Positions 41,317 to 49,634 of a stretch of 51,863 nt of DNA are shown here, piece after piece. Below the pieces are notes generated by a model. It saw nothing but the letters and a program-made list of their open reading frames with translations, was not told the origin of the DNA and ran no database searches. Positions within the stretch are counted from its first letter, which is position 1. Each line of letters opens with the position of its first letter. The position numbers and the translations under genes are program-made. Origin of the DNA: an uncultured Erysipelotrichaceae bacterium (GTDB lineage Bacteria; Bacillota_I; Bacilli_A; RF39; UBA660); contig CACZQK010000019.1 of assembly GCA_902783315.1 (NCBI GenBank), forward strand, positions 1 through 51,863. The letters are read 5' to 3'.

Positions 41317-42135
41317 TTATTTTTTATCTTCAACAATAGAATCACAAAAAAGATCTTTTTCCAATTTAACCTTTAATGTGGAATTATCAATATTATTTAA
41401 CAACCCACTTTTATAAGAAACCTTATTATATCTATTCAAACGATACACAAAAAACATAGTTAAAATAAAAGACATAGTTGTAGATAAAATAATAATTTCT
41501 ATCCAAGGAATAACTTTAATAATCTTACCATTACTACTAACTCGATAGTCACCATTACGATTAAGATTAAAAAAACCATCTAATATTTTTATATAAGTAT
41601 TAGTAGCAGAATAGTATTTAGCTTCCTTAATATCAGAATAAATATACTTTAATATATCATGAATTCTATCATCTGTATAAATAGTAAACACCTTACCAGT
41701 CTCATCACCACTATTTCCCATAAAAATTTCAGGGGTACCGTCAATAACACATATAACAAAAACAATTCCATCTTCTTTAAAATCATTATAATCATAGAAA
41801 TGATAAGCATAATCTTGAACTAAATAGCCATTAGTATTATTTGTAGTAACAATAGCAACATCAATAGCACTTGTATTGATAAATGCATTTACTTGCTTGT
41901 AAAGCTTTTTTTCTTCTTCATCAGTATACAAATCAGCATAATCATATATCTTTTCACTAGAATCAACGGCAGGTGTCTGCAATATTTCTTGAATATTACT
42001 CTCATCCACAACAATATTTTTAGGAGTTAAAGGAGCATCGATTGTTCTAGTATAAGTATTAATACTAGCAAAAGAATTACTTGGAAAAAGTAAAAACAAA
42101 AAAACCAAAAAAACAAAATATCGCTTATATCTCAT
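41317..42135 (-). CDS. TPM-domain membrane protein (YdjH/YgcG-like)
   Basis: A 272-residue protein with a signal peptide (1-24), an extracellular TPM domain (about 60-190: IYDYADLYTDEEEKKLYKQV, AIDVAIVTTNNTNG, DFKEDGIVFVICV), one transmembrane helix (about 208-231) and a cytoplasmic tail. TPM proteins are found with SPFH and YdjG-type proteins in membrane-stress cassettes. It is 12 bases after the YdjG-like gene. Confidence 0.85.
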   Translation of the reverse strand: MRYKRYFVFLVFLFLLFPSNSFASINTYTRTIDAPLTPKNIVVDESNIQEILQTPAVDSSEKIYDYADLYTDEEEKKLYKQVNAFINTSAIDVAIVTTNNTNGYLVQDYAYHFYDYNDFKEDGIVFVICVIDGTPEIFMGNSGDETGKVFTIYTDDRIHDILKYIYSDIKEAKYYSATNTYIKILDGFFNLNRNGDYRVSSNGKIIKVIPWIEIIILSTTMSFILTMFFVYRLNRYNKVSYKSGLLNNIDNSTLKVKLEKDLFCDSIVEDKK

Positions 42136-42147
42136 AAAAACCTCCTC

Positions 42148-43077
42148 CTACAAAAAATATGCTATTAAAAATGAAAGTAAAAATATTATACTAAAAGAGA
42201 AAATAGCAAAAAGAACAGTTTCAACAATTCCCATAGGAATATCAAAATAAAATTTTCCATTTTGACCATTCATAATAAATTGGTATATTTTATTTTTATA
42301 TTTTACATTTAATAAATAAACAGGAACAAATAACTCTTTTGTATCAGCAAAAGTAATAGTCGTTTTGTCTGTTTTCAGTTTTTTTAAAGGATGTGGAATA
42401 TTTTGCCGAGCAACAGCCATAGTTTGCTTAGATATTTTTTCACGAGCCTTCTCAGAAACAGTAGCTACCGACATATTATCAACTAAATAAAAGGATTGAG
42501 ACTTACCAGAAAAATCAATCTTTTCCAAATGACTAAAATCATAATTACATATGGTTTGAAAAATTTTATCATCAATTTTTGAATTAATGTTTAATAAAAC
42601 ATCACAATAATCAAAATGAATAGTTTCAAAAACAGTATAACGCTTTGTTTCCATTACATTATAAGAATTTTTTCCACGCTCACCCCCTAAGAAATAAAGC
42701 TCCCCTTTTTGATTAACATTCGATAAAAAGCAAGGCAAATAAACATCTTTTACCAACCACATAACTTTCTTTTTTTTGAATTGGATAGGAACAAGAGGAT
42801 TCCAAAAGACTTTTCTTTTATACATTCGAATAAAGTCTTTAGTTAATTTATTAAAGGGAACAAGATAAGAATTTTTAAAATTAGTATAAGAGTCTTCAAC
42901 AATCCCATTCTCACAACAAATTATACAATTATCAATATTCTGCTTAGCAAAGGAATAAAAAGTACTGCCACAACGACTACAATTATATTGAAATGCAGAA
43001 CTATTTAACCCTTTCGCTAATTCTGGACTGTTCTCAACAGACTCATCTTTATATAAAGAGTCTTCATCATAAAGCAT
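42148..43077 (-). CDS. Zinc-ribbon membrane protein (YdjG-like)
   Basis: A 309-residue protein. The N-terminal zinc ribbon uses Cys33/Cys36 (CSRC) and Cys51/Cys54 (CIIC); a middle domain has repeated beta structure (KVFWNPLVPIQF, VMWLVKDVYLPCFL, VPVYLLNVKYKNK) and the C-terminus is a transmembrane helix (about 283-308). Bacillus YdjG has two zinc ribbons and a membrane domain and interacts with PspA; here only one ribbon is seen. First gene of the cassette. Confidence 0.75.
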   Translation of the reverse strand: MLYDEDSLYKDESVENSPELAKGLNSSAFQYNCSRCGSTFYSFAKQNIDNCIICCENGIVEDSYTNFKNSYLVPFNKLTKDFIRMYKRKVFWNPLVPIQFKKKKVMWLVKDVYLPCFLSNVNQKGELYFLGGERGKNSYNVMETKRYTVFETIHFDYCDVLLNINSKIDDKIFQTICNYDFSHLEKIDFSGKSQSFYLVDNMSVATVSEKAREKISKQTMAVARQNIPHPLKKLKTDKTTITFADTKELFVPVYLLNVKYKNKIYQFIMNGQNGKFYFDIPMGIVETVLFAIFSFSIIFLLSFLIAYFL

Positions 43078-43136
43078 AAAATCACTCCTTCTAGCATAAT
43101 TAAATTATATCAAACAAATTCACAGAGAACAATGAA

Positions 43137-43166
43137 AAAAGTAGAATATAAAAAATTCTACTTGTC
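43137..43166 (-). terminator. Terminator of the dipeptidase-serS operon
   Basis: A perfect 9-bp stem AAGTAGAAT / ATTCTACTT (43139-43147 and 43155-43163) with a 7-base loop and TTTTTC tail on the minus strand. Confidence 0.9.
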
Positions 43167-43179
43167 ATAATCACACATT

Positions 43180-44466
43180 TTATTTTTTTGGTTCTATACT
43201 TGTCTTTCCACCCATATAAGATTGTAATACTTTCGGTATCTTAATTGAACCATCTTCTTGATAATTATTTTCAATCAAAGCAATCAATCCTCTAGGAGTC
43301 GCCACAACTGTATTATTTAAAGTATGCAAATAATAAGTTCCTTTTTCGCCTTTTGCACGAATTCCTAATCGTCTAGCCTGTGCATCTCCCAAAGTACTAC
43401 AACTTCCTACTTCAAAATATTTTTTCTGTCTTGGACTCCATGCCTCTATATCACAAGATTTTACTTTTAAATCCGCTAAATCCCCACTACAACATTCTAA
43501 TTGACGAACTGGAATATCAAAATTACGGAAAATATCAACAGTTAATTTCCACATTTTTTCATACCATTTCATAGAATCCTCTGGTTCACAAATAACAATC
43601 ATTTCTTGTTTTTCAAATTGATGAACACGGTATAAACCTCGTTCTTCTAAGCCATGAGAGCCACCTTCTTTTCGAAAACATGGAGAATAGCTTGTCATAT
43701 GAATAGGTAACTCTTCCTTTTTAATAATCTGATCTTTAAACTTTCCAATCATAGAATGCTCACTAGTTCCAATTAAATACAAATCTTCTCCCTCAATTTT
43801 GTACATCATAGCTTGCATTTCTGGAAATGACATAACACCAGTGACAACATCACTATGAATCATAAAAGGTGGGATTGCATAAGTAAATCCTGCATCAATC
43901 ATAAAATCTCTTGCATAAGCAATCATAGCCTCATGTAACCGAGCTATATCACCTAACAAATAATAAAAGCCTTGTCCACTTGTTCTACCCGCAGAATCTT
44001 TATCAATTCCCCCAACTTTCTCAAGAATATCAGCATGATAAGGAATTTCATATGAAGGAACTACTGGATCTCCAAATCTTTGAACTTCCACATTTTCTGT
44101 ATCATCATGACCAATAGGAACAGATGAATCAATAATTTGCGGAATAACCATCATTTTTTCACGGATATTGATGGTTAGGCAATCTTGCTCCTTTTCCAAA
44201 TCTGCTATTTCATTTGACATCTTACTAATATCTTCTTTTATTTTATTAGCATCTTCCTTCTTACCATCCTTCATAAGCTTACCAATTTCACCACTAAGCC
44301 TATTCTTATCGGCTTTCAATCCATCAGCCTTAACTTGTACTTCACGTACCCTCTTATCAAGTTCAAAAACCTCATCTACTAAAGGAAGTTTTTCATCTTG
44401 AAATTTCTTTTTAATATTTTCTTTTACTAAATCCTTATTTTCTCTTATTAATTTAATATCTATCAT
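43180..44466 (-). CDS. serS: Seryl-tRNA synthetase
   Basis: Charges tRNA-Ser. The N-terminal coiled coil (about 30-100, LMKDGKKEDANKIKEDISKM) binds the long variable arm. Class II motif 2 is FRKEGGSHGLEERGLYRVHQ and motif 3 is VATPRGLIALIENNYQ; GSCSTLGDAQARRLGIR is characteristic. At 428 residues it is complete. Its ATG overlaps the dipeptidase stop by 4 bases, and the pair is preceded by a T-box leader, so expression should rise when tRNA-Ser is uncharged. Confidence 0.97.
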   Translation of the reverse strand: MIDIKLIRENKDLVKENIKKKFQDEKLPLVDEVFELDKRVREVQVKADGLKADKNRLSGEIGKLMKDGKKEDANKIKEDISKMSNEIADLEKEQDCLTINIREKMMVIPQIIDSSVPIGHDDTENVEVQRFGDPVVPSYEIPYHADILEKVGGIDKDSAGRTSGQGFYYLLGDIARLHEAMIAYARDFMIDAGFTYAIPPFMIHSDVVTGVMSFPEMQAMMYKIEGEDLYLIGTSEHSMIGKFKDQIIKKEELPIHMTSYSPCFRKEGGSHGLEERGLYRVHQFEKQEMIVICEPEDSMKWYEKMWKLTVDIFRNFDIPVRQLECCSGDLADLKVKSCDIEAWSPRQKKYFEVGSCSTLGDAQARRLGIRAKGEKGTYYLHTLNNTVVATPRGLIALIENNYQEDGSIKIPKVLQSYMGGKTSIEPKK

Positions 44467-45410
44467 ACTTTTTCTCCTTTTCCTATTGAAATATTAAAAT
44501 CTAATTTATTAAAAATATTTTGATATAATAATTTGTCAATTTCTAAATCAGTAAATCTTTTTTTTAAAAGATTTGTCATTTCTTTCTTAATACTAGAATA
44601 ATCAAATATCATATCCCCAAAATTTTCATCAAACAATGCCTTATAAAATTCCATATCATCGGATGATACACATACATGATCAATTCCAAGTAAGGAAACA
44701 GCCCGTGTAATATGTTCCAAATAAGCATCTTTTAAATTCTCATGATTATCAGAGTCTCTAGTAAAAACACTATAAGCAACAATCCCTAAAAGGCCTCCAA
44801 CACTGCCTAGCGCTTTAATTTGGTCATCATCTAAATTTCTCTCATGATGACATATTTCATAACAATTTGAATGGCTAGCAATCACCTTAACCTCTTTCCC
44901 CAAGCTTTGTTGTTCTCTAATCAAATCAATTGTATCATAAAATGTCTTTTTATTCATATGACTTAAATCTAATGAAATTCCTAAATCAATGGCCTTTATT
45001 AAAAATTCTTTTCCCAAATCAGTAAGCCCATAATCACCTCGATTACCAGAACCATACTTATTAGGACAATTCCACACAAGCAAAATATTACGAAGACCTA
45101 AATCATATAATCTTTCAAGTTCAGAAATATCATTAATATAATCACAACCTTCAATACTAAAGACAACCTTTTCGTTTGGAAGATATTTTTGAAACATTTC
45201 GATAGACCTTTGAAACATCTCAATAACATCAAAATTTCTACTACCAAGTTCTCTCTCCATTTCATCTAAGCTCATATAATAAAGATTTGCTATCAGCCCC
45301 GAGACATTTCCATCATGAAAATTCTTAATCCATTTATCCAAAAAAGAATAATCATTTTTTTTATAACAATAATACATAATTGACAACAAATCATGATGTA
45401 AATCAATCAC
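44463..45410 (-). CDS. Membrane dipeptidase-type peptidase (M19 family)
   Basis: Zinc dipeptidase of the renal dipeptidase family. Metal ligands: His5-x-Asp7 in MIDLHHDLL, Glu87 in FSIEGCD, His in ASHSN and His in CHHERN; GGLLGIVAY follows, as in the family. It has no signal peptide, so it acts in the cytoplasm. At 315 residues it is normal. It is the first gene after a T-box leader and coupled to serS, suggesting that it frees serine from peptides when charging falls; that role is inference. Confidence 0.9.
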   Translation of the reverse strand: MIDLHHDLLSIMYYCYKKNDYSFLDKWIKNFHDGNVSGLIANLYYMSLDEMERELGSRNFDVIEMFQRSIEMFQKYLPNEKVVFSIEGCDYINDISELERLYDLGLRNILLVWNCPNKYGSGNRGDYGLTDLGKEFLIKAIDLGISLDLSHMNKKTFYDTIDLIREQQSLGKEVKVIASHSNCYEICHHERNLDDDQIKALGSVGGLLGIVAYSVFTRDSDNHENLKDAYLEHITRAVSLLGIDHVCVSSDDMEFYKALFDENFGDMIFDYSSIKKEMTNLLKKRFTDLEIDKLLYQNIFNKLDFNISIGKGEKV

Positions 45411-45424
45411 AAAATCATCTCCTC

Positions 45425-45627
45425 AAGTAATATAAAAATGAAAAAAAGGCAGTACAAGGAGTGCATAATAATACACGGTACCATCCTTTTTTTTACTTAA
45501 TTAAATAACGGCATTAACCGGGATTTCTCCATCTATAGAGTAGATAAATAAGCATTTAATAGTGTTTTCACCAACCACACATTCTCTAAAATTAAATAAT
45601 CTTATTATTAGTTCTAATCATCGACTT
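45425..45627 (-). promoter_or_regulatory. T-box riboswitch leader of the dipeptidase-serS operon
   Basis: On the minus strand the T-box core GGATGGTACCGTG (about 45474-45486) is followed by a competing terminator. Upstream are AGAGAATGTGTGGTTGGTGAAAACAC (45519-45590 region, stem I distal end) and the stem III-like segment CCCGGTTAATGCCG. This is the standard order of a tRNA-sensing T-box. Specificity for serine is inferred from serS; I could not fix the specifier loop, though a TCT triplet lies near 45536-45539. Confidence 0.9.
45441..45491 (-). terminator. T-box regulated terminator
   Basis: GG-TGGTAC pairs with GTACTGCC (two wobble pairs, one bulged A), with GTG/CAC inside, followed by TTTTTTT at 45441-45447 on the minus strand. 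The 5' arm contains the T-box sequence, so antitermination and termination are mutually exclusive. Confidence 0.85.
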
Positions 45628-45633
45628 ATTGAT

Positions 45634-45662
45634 ATTATAATCAAAATAATCGTTTTTTTCAA
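45634..45662 (-). promoter_or_regulatory. Promoter of the T-box operon
   Basis: Minus strand TTGAAA (45657-45662), 17-base spacer, TATAAT (45634-45639). Transcription would begin near 45627, at the start of the T-box leader. Confidence 0.88.
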
Positions 45663-45748
45663 GAAAAAACAGTAAATATTATAACTCTCTCTATTTTCTT
45701 TAAATAATAGACAAAGCTTTTATACTAAACTTTATAACCAACTTATTT

Positions 45749-46891
45749 CTAACGAATTTGGCAAGAACCGTTAAAAGAAGTATCTATAGAATGAAAATCC
45801 ATATTGATAACAGAATCAGTAGTAATAGAATCAATAGAAGTCTCAGGTATTCCTTTTTCTAAATCACCAACACTCACAAAGTATTGATAAGTACCATTAT
45901 TATATTCTACTTTAACATACCCACTAATTACTTCTCTAGAATAATAAAGGGGTAAGTAAACATAATTTCCTAAGTCAGGATAAGAAAAATAATATATACC
46001 TGCATTAGAAAAAGCATCTTTTCCACATTCAAAATTTCCTTTCACAATAGCTTTTTCAGTTTTAGAAACGATTCTTTTTGCAGCATAAACATAATAATAA
46101 GAAGGAAATGAACTAATTTTCTTTTTTATCTCATCAAAATGGAAAAAGGCAACAATAGCAAATGAACCAAATAAAAAAATAGAAACAACTGTTAAAAATA
46201 TTTTTTTATATTTATATTCTCTTTCTAAAAATGTAGTATCATCTAAAGAAGAAGTAAATGCATGTCCTTCATAAAAACGATTTCCATAACCTATGAATAA
46301 AAGATAAACAAATGATAATAAAGCCGTTAAAATGCCATTATAGCGAAAACTTTTCCCTAAATGATAAAGAAGAAGAAGAAAAATAATTTGACCAACAATA
46401 GGAACAAAAAGCAAAACTCCAATCCAAGACTTATGAAAAACAATATCCGACAACACCATACCATTATAAACAGGAATTAAAGCAGACCACCAAAGTTTAT
46501 TACATTTCATAAAGATTAATTCAATGGCATAAATATATAAGAATAAGATTGAAATTATGATAGCAAAAACAGAAAAAACAAAAGTTGAATTATTAAAAAA
46601 GCAAAAGATGAGAGATACAACATATGCTAAAAGAGTGGCAAAAAAGCAAATCTTTTTACTCCCTGTACTATTTCCAATACTTGTTTGAACAGCCGTATCA
46701 TTATTTTGAACAGCAAATTTTCCTGATCCAACTTGATAAGTTCCTTTTTCTTCAATCGAAATAAAAGGTCTCATTTCTTTATTAGCATCGTGATTATAAT
46801 TCAAATTACCACATTTCATACAATAACGAGAATTATCATTCATTTCTGCTCCACATCTAGAACAATATATTACATTTTTTTCTTCATTCAT
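45749..46891 (-). CDS. Zinc-ribbon polytopic membrane protein, DUF5684-like
   Basis: A 380-residue protein with an N-terminal zinc ribbon (Cys10, 13, 24, 27), an Asn/Thr-rich linker, five or so transmembrane helices (about 80-250), and an extracellular C-terminal domain containing YYYVYAAKRIV and a Cys pair. WWSALIPVYNGMVL followed by WIGVLLFVPIVGQI is the pattern of DUF5684-type membrane domains. No transport or enzyme motif. Function unknown; single-gene unit. Confidence 0.75.
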   Translation of the reverse strand: MNEEKNVIYCSRCGAEMNDNSRYCMKCGNLNYNHDANKEMRPFISIEEKGTYQVGSGKFAVQNNDTAVQTSIGNSTGSKKICFFATLLAYVVSLIFCFFNNSTFVFSVFAIIISILFLYIYAIELIFMKCNKLWWSALIPVYNGMVLSDIVFHKSWIGVLLFVPIVGQIIFLLLLYHLGKSFRYNGILTALLSFVYLLFIGYGNRFYEGHAFTSSLDDTTFLEREYKYKKIFLTVVSIFLFGSFAIVAFFHFDEIKKKISSFPSYYYVYAAKRIVSKTEKAIVKGNFECGKDAFSNAGIYYFSYPDLGNYVYLPLYYSREVISGYVKVEYNNGTYQYFVSVGDLEKGIPETSIDSITTDSVINMDFHSIDTSFNGSCQIR

Positions 46892-46957
46892 CTATTATCA
46901 CCATCTTATCAACTATATCTATTTTATCATAGAAAATAGTTCATGATTCAAAAAAAT

Positions 46958-46985
46958 AAAAAAGAAGCATTATTTTGCCTCTATA
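46958..46985 (-). terminator. Short terminator overlapping the spoVS stop
   Basis: GAGGC / GCTTC with an 8-base loop containing the stop codon, followed by TTTTTTATTTTTTT on the minus strand. Confidence 0.6.
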
Positions 46986-47230
46986 ATTAACTTTATAGCC
47001 GTTCTTTCTTCTCCAGCAATTGATATATCTTGAAATGCAGGAATACAAACTAAATTTTTTCCAGAAGGAGCAACAAATCCCCTAGCAATAGCAATAGCTT
47101 TAATAGCTTGATTAAGAGCACCAGCACCCACCGCTTGAACTTCAACTACACCTTTCTCTCGAAATACATTAGCTAATGCTCCTGCTACACTATTTGGGTT
47201 TGATTTACTACTAACTTTTAATATTTCCAT
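46970..47230 (-). CDS. spoVS: Stage V sporulation protein S
   Basis: Small Alba-like protein that influences septation and spore coat formation in Bacillus. The 86-residue sequence, VSSKSNPNSVAGALANVFRE, VQAVGAGALNQAIKAIAIAR and an ending TAIKLIIEA, is nearly diagnostic. It has a GTGAGG ribosome site and a TATAAT-like -10 some 45 bases upstream. A single-gene unit. Confidence 0.97.
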   Translation of the reverse strand: MEILKVSSKSNPNSVAGALANVFREKGVVEVQAVGAGALNQAIKAIAIARGFVAPSGKNLVCIPAFQDISIAGEERTAIKLIIEAK

Positions 47231-47319
47231 AATTTCCTCACTTTCATAATTAATAATATGAACAAATTATAAAAATATGTAATAAAACCTTTGAAAACAA
47301 AAATAAAAAGTAAATAGCA

Positions 47320-48330
47320 TTAATTATTACTATCTACAATTTTACGAACAACTTTAAATAATCTTTTATATCCATCTTGATTTAAATGAACTCCATCATC
47401 TGTATACTTTTCATTCAACTTATCGTTAACACTAAGTTCAGAAAAAACATCAAAATAATGTACATGAACATCATCACAAATAATCTTCAACTCCTGATTA
47501 AACTTTATCAAATCTTTATTATCCTTTTCTAAAAACATATCATCTGGATAGCCATCCACATCTTTATTAATAGGGAAAAAAGACTCTACATATATTTCTG
47601 CATAAGGACGATTTTCTTTCGTTTGAGTTATAATATCCCGAATATTTCTTAAAATATCAGAATCACTCTTTCCATCTAAATAATCTGCTATTCCTAATTC
47701 AAAAAAAACAACTGAAGGATTATAATCATAGATGTTTTTTTTCATAGAGTCTAAAATATCATCAGTAAAAAGCTCTCTTTTACTATTTTTTACATATGGA
47801 AAAGACCCCCCCAATTCATCTAAAGAAAAATCATCAGTATGATATCCACCTATAAACAAGCAATTAGTATCAATTATATTATCTTTTTTAACATTACTAT
47901 CTTTCTTTTCTACAACACCTTTTTTATTATTATTACCCTTGTCAACAAAAAAACGATTATTAAAAAGAAAGACAAAAACCAACGCAAATAAAGACACAAA
48001 ACCCAAAAAATAAAAAGTATTTCGAAACCTTCTAATAGTAGAAACATTAACTCTCTTCTTTTTACTATTCTTTTTCTCTAGTTTTGCTTCTTTAGTTAAA
48101 TTATTTTGTCTTCTTCCCTCCAAAAAACTAGTGTCCAAAGACTCAAAATCATTTAATCTATCCTTATCAATGCGGATTCTTGTTGTATTTTCAAGGAGAT
48201 TCCTATCTTTAAAAAGAGATTCCTTTTTGCCACCATTTCGATTATTGTTTCTCATTGAATTATGATTACGATTATAACTAGGATTATGTCTATTTTTCAC
48301 ACCATTACCATAAGGCCTTTTTCTTCCCAT
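47320..48330 (-). CDS. Membrane-anchored SGNH/GDSL-like protein lacking key catalytic residues
   Basis: A 336-residue protein with a basic, Asn/Arg-rich cytoplasmic N-terminus, one transmembrane helix (about residues 105-125) and an extracellular SGNH-fold domain (about 150-336). Block V, DGVHLNQDGYKRL, keeps the Asp-x-x-His pair, but block I reads FIGGYHTDD where Ser is expected (GDS) and block III reads GIADYL where Asn is expected (GxND). The start is the ATG after GGAAGG. It may bind rather than hydrolyse wall glycans; that is inference. Next to the D-Ala-D-Ala carboxypeptidase gene. Confidence 0.8.
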   Translation of the reverse strand: MGRKRPYGNGVKNRHNPSYNRNHNSMRNNNRNGGKKESLFKDRNLLENTTRIRIDKDRLNDFESLDTSFLEGRRQNNLTKEAKLEKKNSKKKRVNVSTIRRFRNTFYFLGFVSLFALVFVFLFNNRFFVDKGNNNKKGVVEKKDSNVKKDNIIDTNCLFIGGYHTDDFSLDELGGSFPYVKNSKRELFTDDILDSMKKNIYDYNPSVVFFELGIADYLDGKSDSDILRNIRDIITQTKENRPYAEIYVESFFPINKDVDGYPDDMFLEKDNKDLIKFNQELKIICDDVHVHYFDVFSELSVNDKLNEKYTDDGVHLNQDGYKRLFKVVRKIVDSNN

Positions 48331-48354
48331 ACTACCAACCTTCCTACGAAAAAT

Positions 48355-48363
48355 ATTATACCA
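48355..48363 (-). promoter_or_regulatory. Extended -10 promoter of the SGNH-like gene
   Basis: TGG-TATAAT on the minus strand (TATAAT at 48355-48360), 25 bases before the ATG, directly after a terminator; no good -35. Confidence 0.5.
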
Positions 48364-48365
48364 AA

Positions 48366-48397
48366 AAAAAAGAAAAATGGAAATTTTTATTTCCACA
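48366..48397 (-). terminator. Terminator of the D-Ala-D-Ala carboxypeptidase gene
   Basis: Perfect 7-bp stem TGGAAAT / ATTTCCA (48378-48384 and 48389-48395), 4-base loop, T-run on the minus strand. Confidence 0.85.
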
Positions 48398-48412
48398 AAT
48401 AAAAAGAAAGAA

Positions 48413-49549
48413 TTAAAAACTACCAAATAACACCCCTTTTATAGAATCAAAAAACAATTCTAAAAAGGAAAGTTTTCGAACATCTTCACTACTAATAAGT
48501 GAAGCACTTGAAATAACTTTATTTCCATTTTTAGCTTGAATAATCCCCAATACATCACCCTTCTTAATAGGAAAAGACAATTTTCTTAGTTTTACATTAT
48601 AAGTATACATATTTTTTTTATTTGGAGACTCAATAACATTTAAATCATCTTTTAAAATATAAAATATTCTTTTAGGGTCAGTTTTAGAAAAAGAAACATT
48701 TTTTACAATACTACCCTTTTTTTTCAAAGTCTTCATCTTAATACTTTGAAATCCATAATCAAGTAAACTCATAGTTTCTTGATTGCGAACTTTACTATTT
48801 TTTTCGCCCAAAGTAATAGCAATAAGCCGCAAATTGCCCCTCTGTACTGTAGCAGCCAAGCAATAACCAGCATCATCAGTATGTCCTGTTTTTAGTCCAT
48901 CAGCCCCTTCATATTGACTAACCAATTTATTAGTATTAACAAGCCAAAATTTTCGTTCAGTATCTTTACGAAGATAATCTTCATAAATAGATGAGAATCG
49001 AAGAATTTCTGGATATTTCATCAACAATTCACGAGCAATAACTGCCATATCATAACTACTAGAATAATGATTTTCTTCATCAAGTCCAGTACAATTTTGA
49101 AAGTGAGTATGTTTTAGTCCTAGTTTTTTTACTTTCTGATTCATTCTTTCAACAAATTTTTCTTCTGTTCCACTAATATACTCAGCCATAGCTACTGTAG
49201 CATCGTTTCCACTCGCAACACTGATTCCTTTCATTAAATCTTCAACGCTCATTTTTTCACCAGTTTCCAAATAAATTTGACTTCCACCCATAGAACTAGC
49301 ATTTTGACTAACTGTAACAATATCATCCCATTTAATTTTTTTAGATCGAATTTCTTCCAAAATAATAATTTGAGCAACCATCTTTGTCATAGAGGCAACA
49401 CTAACCTCTTTATCTTTTTCTTTTTCAAAAACAACTTTACCAGTACTAAATTCCATTAATAGTCCACTTTCTGCATTTGGAAGAAAATCCTCTGCAAATA
49501 CGGAATATGGAAGCAGTAAAAGAAAAAGAAATATTCCTATTTTTCTCAT
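48413..49549 (-). CDS. D-alanyl-D-alanine carboxypeptidase (PBP5/DacF type)
   Basis: Low-molecular-weight penicillin-binding protein that trims the terminal D-Ala from peptidoglycan side chains. Signal peptide (first about 20 residues), then S-x-x-K as SMTK (Ser53 from the chosen start), SGN in VASGNDAT, and GLKTGHT. The C-terminal beta domain and a short amphipathic end (FLELFFDSIKGVLFGSF) anchor it to the membrane. The start is the ATG after AGGAGG. It could be vegetative DacA or sporulation DacF; the sequence does not decide. Confidence 0.94.
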   Translation of the reverse strand: MRKIGIFLFLLLLPYSVFAEDFLPNAESGLLMEFSTGKVVFEKEKDKEVSVASMTKMVAQIIILEEIRSKKIKWDDIVTVSQNASSMGGSQIYLETGEKMSVEDLMKGISVASGNDATVAMAEYISGTEEKFVERMNQKVKKLGLKHTHFQNCTGLDEENHYSSSYDMAVIARELLMKYPEILRFSSIYEDYLRKDTERKFWLVNTNKLVSQYEGADGLKTGHTDDAGYCLAATVQRGNLRLIAITLGEKNSKVRNQETMSLLDYGFQSIKMKTLKKKGSIVKNVSFSKTDPKRIFYILKDDLNVIESPNKKNMYTYNVKLRKLSFPIKKGDVLGIIQAKNGNKVISSASLISSEDVRKLSFLELFFDSIKGVLFGSF

Positions 49550-49634
49550 AAATCCTCCTATCATTTTTTATGTAAATCATAGAAAAATTATTCATAAAAT
49601 AAGAATTTAATGCTATGATAAATTAGGTGATAAA

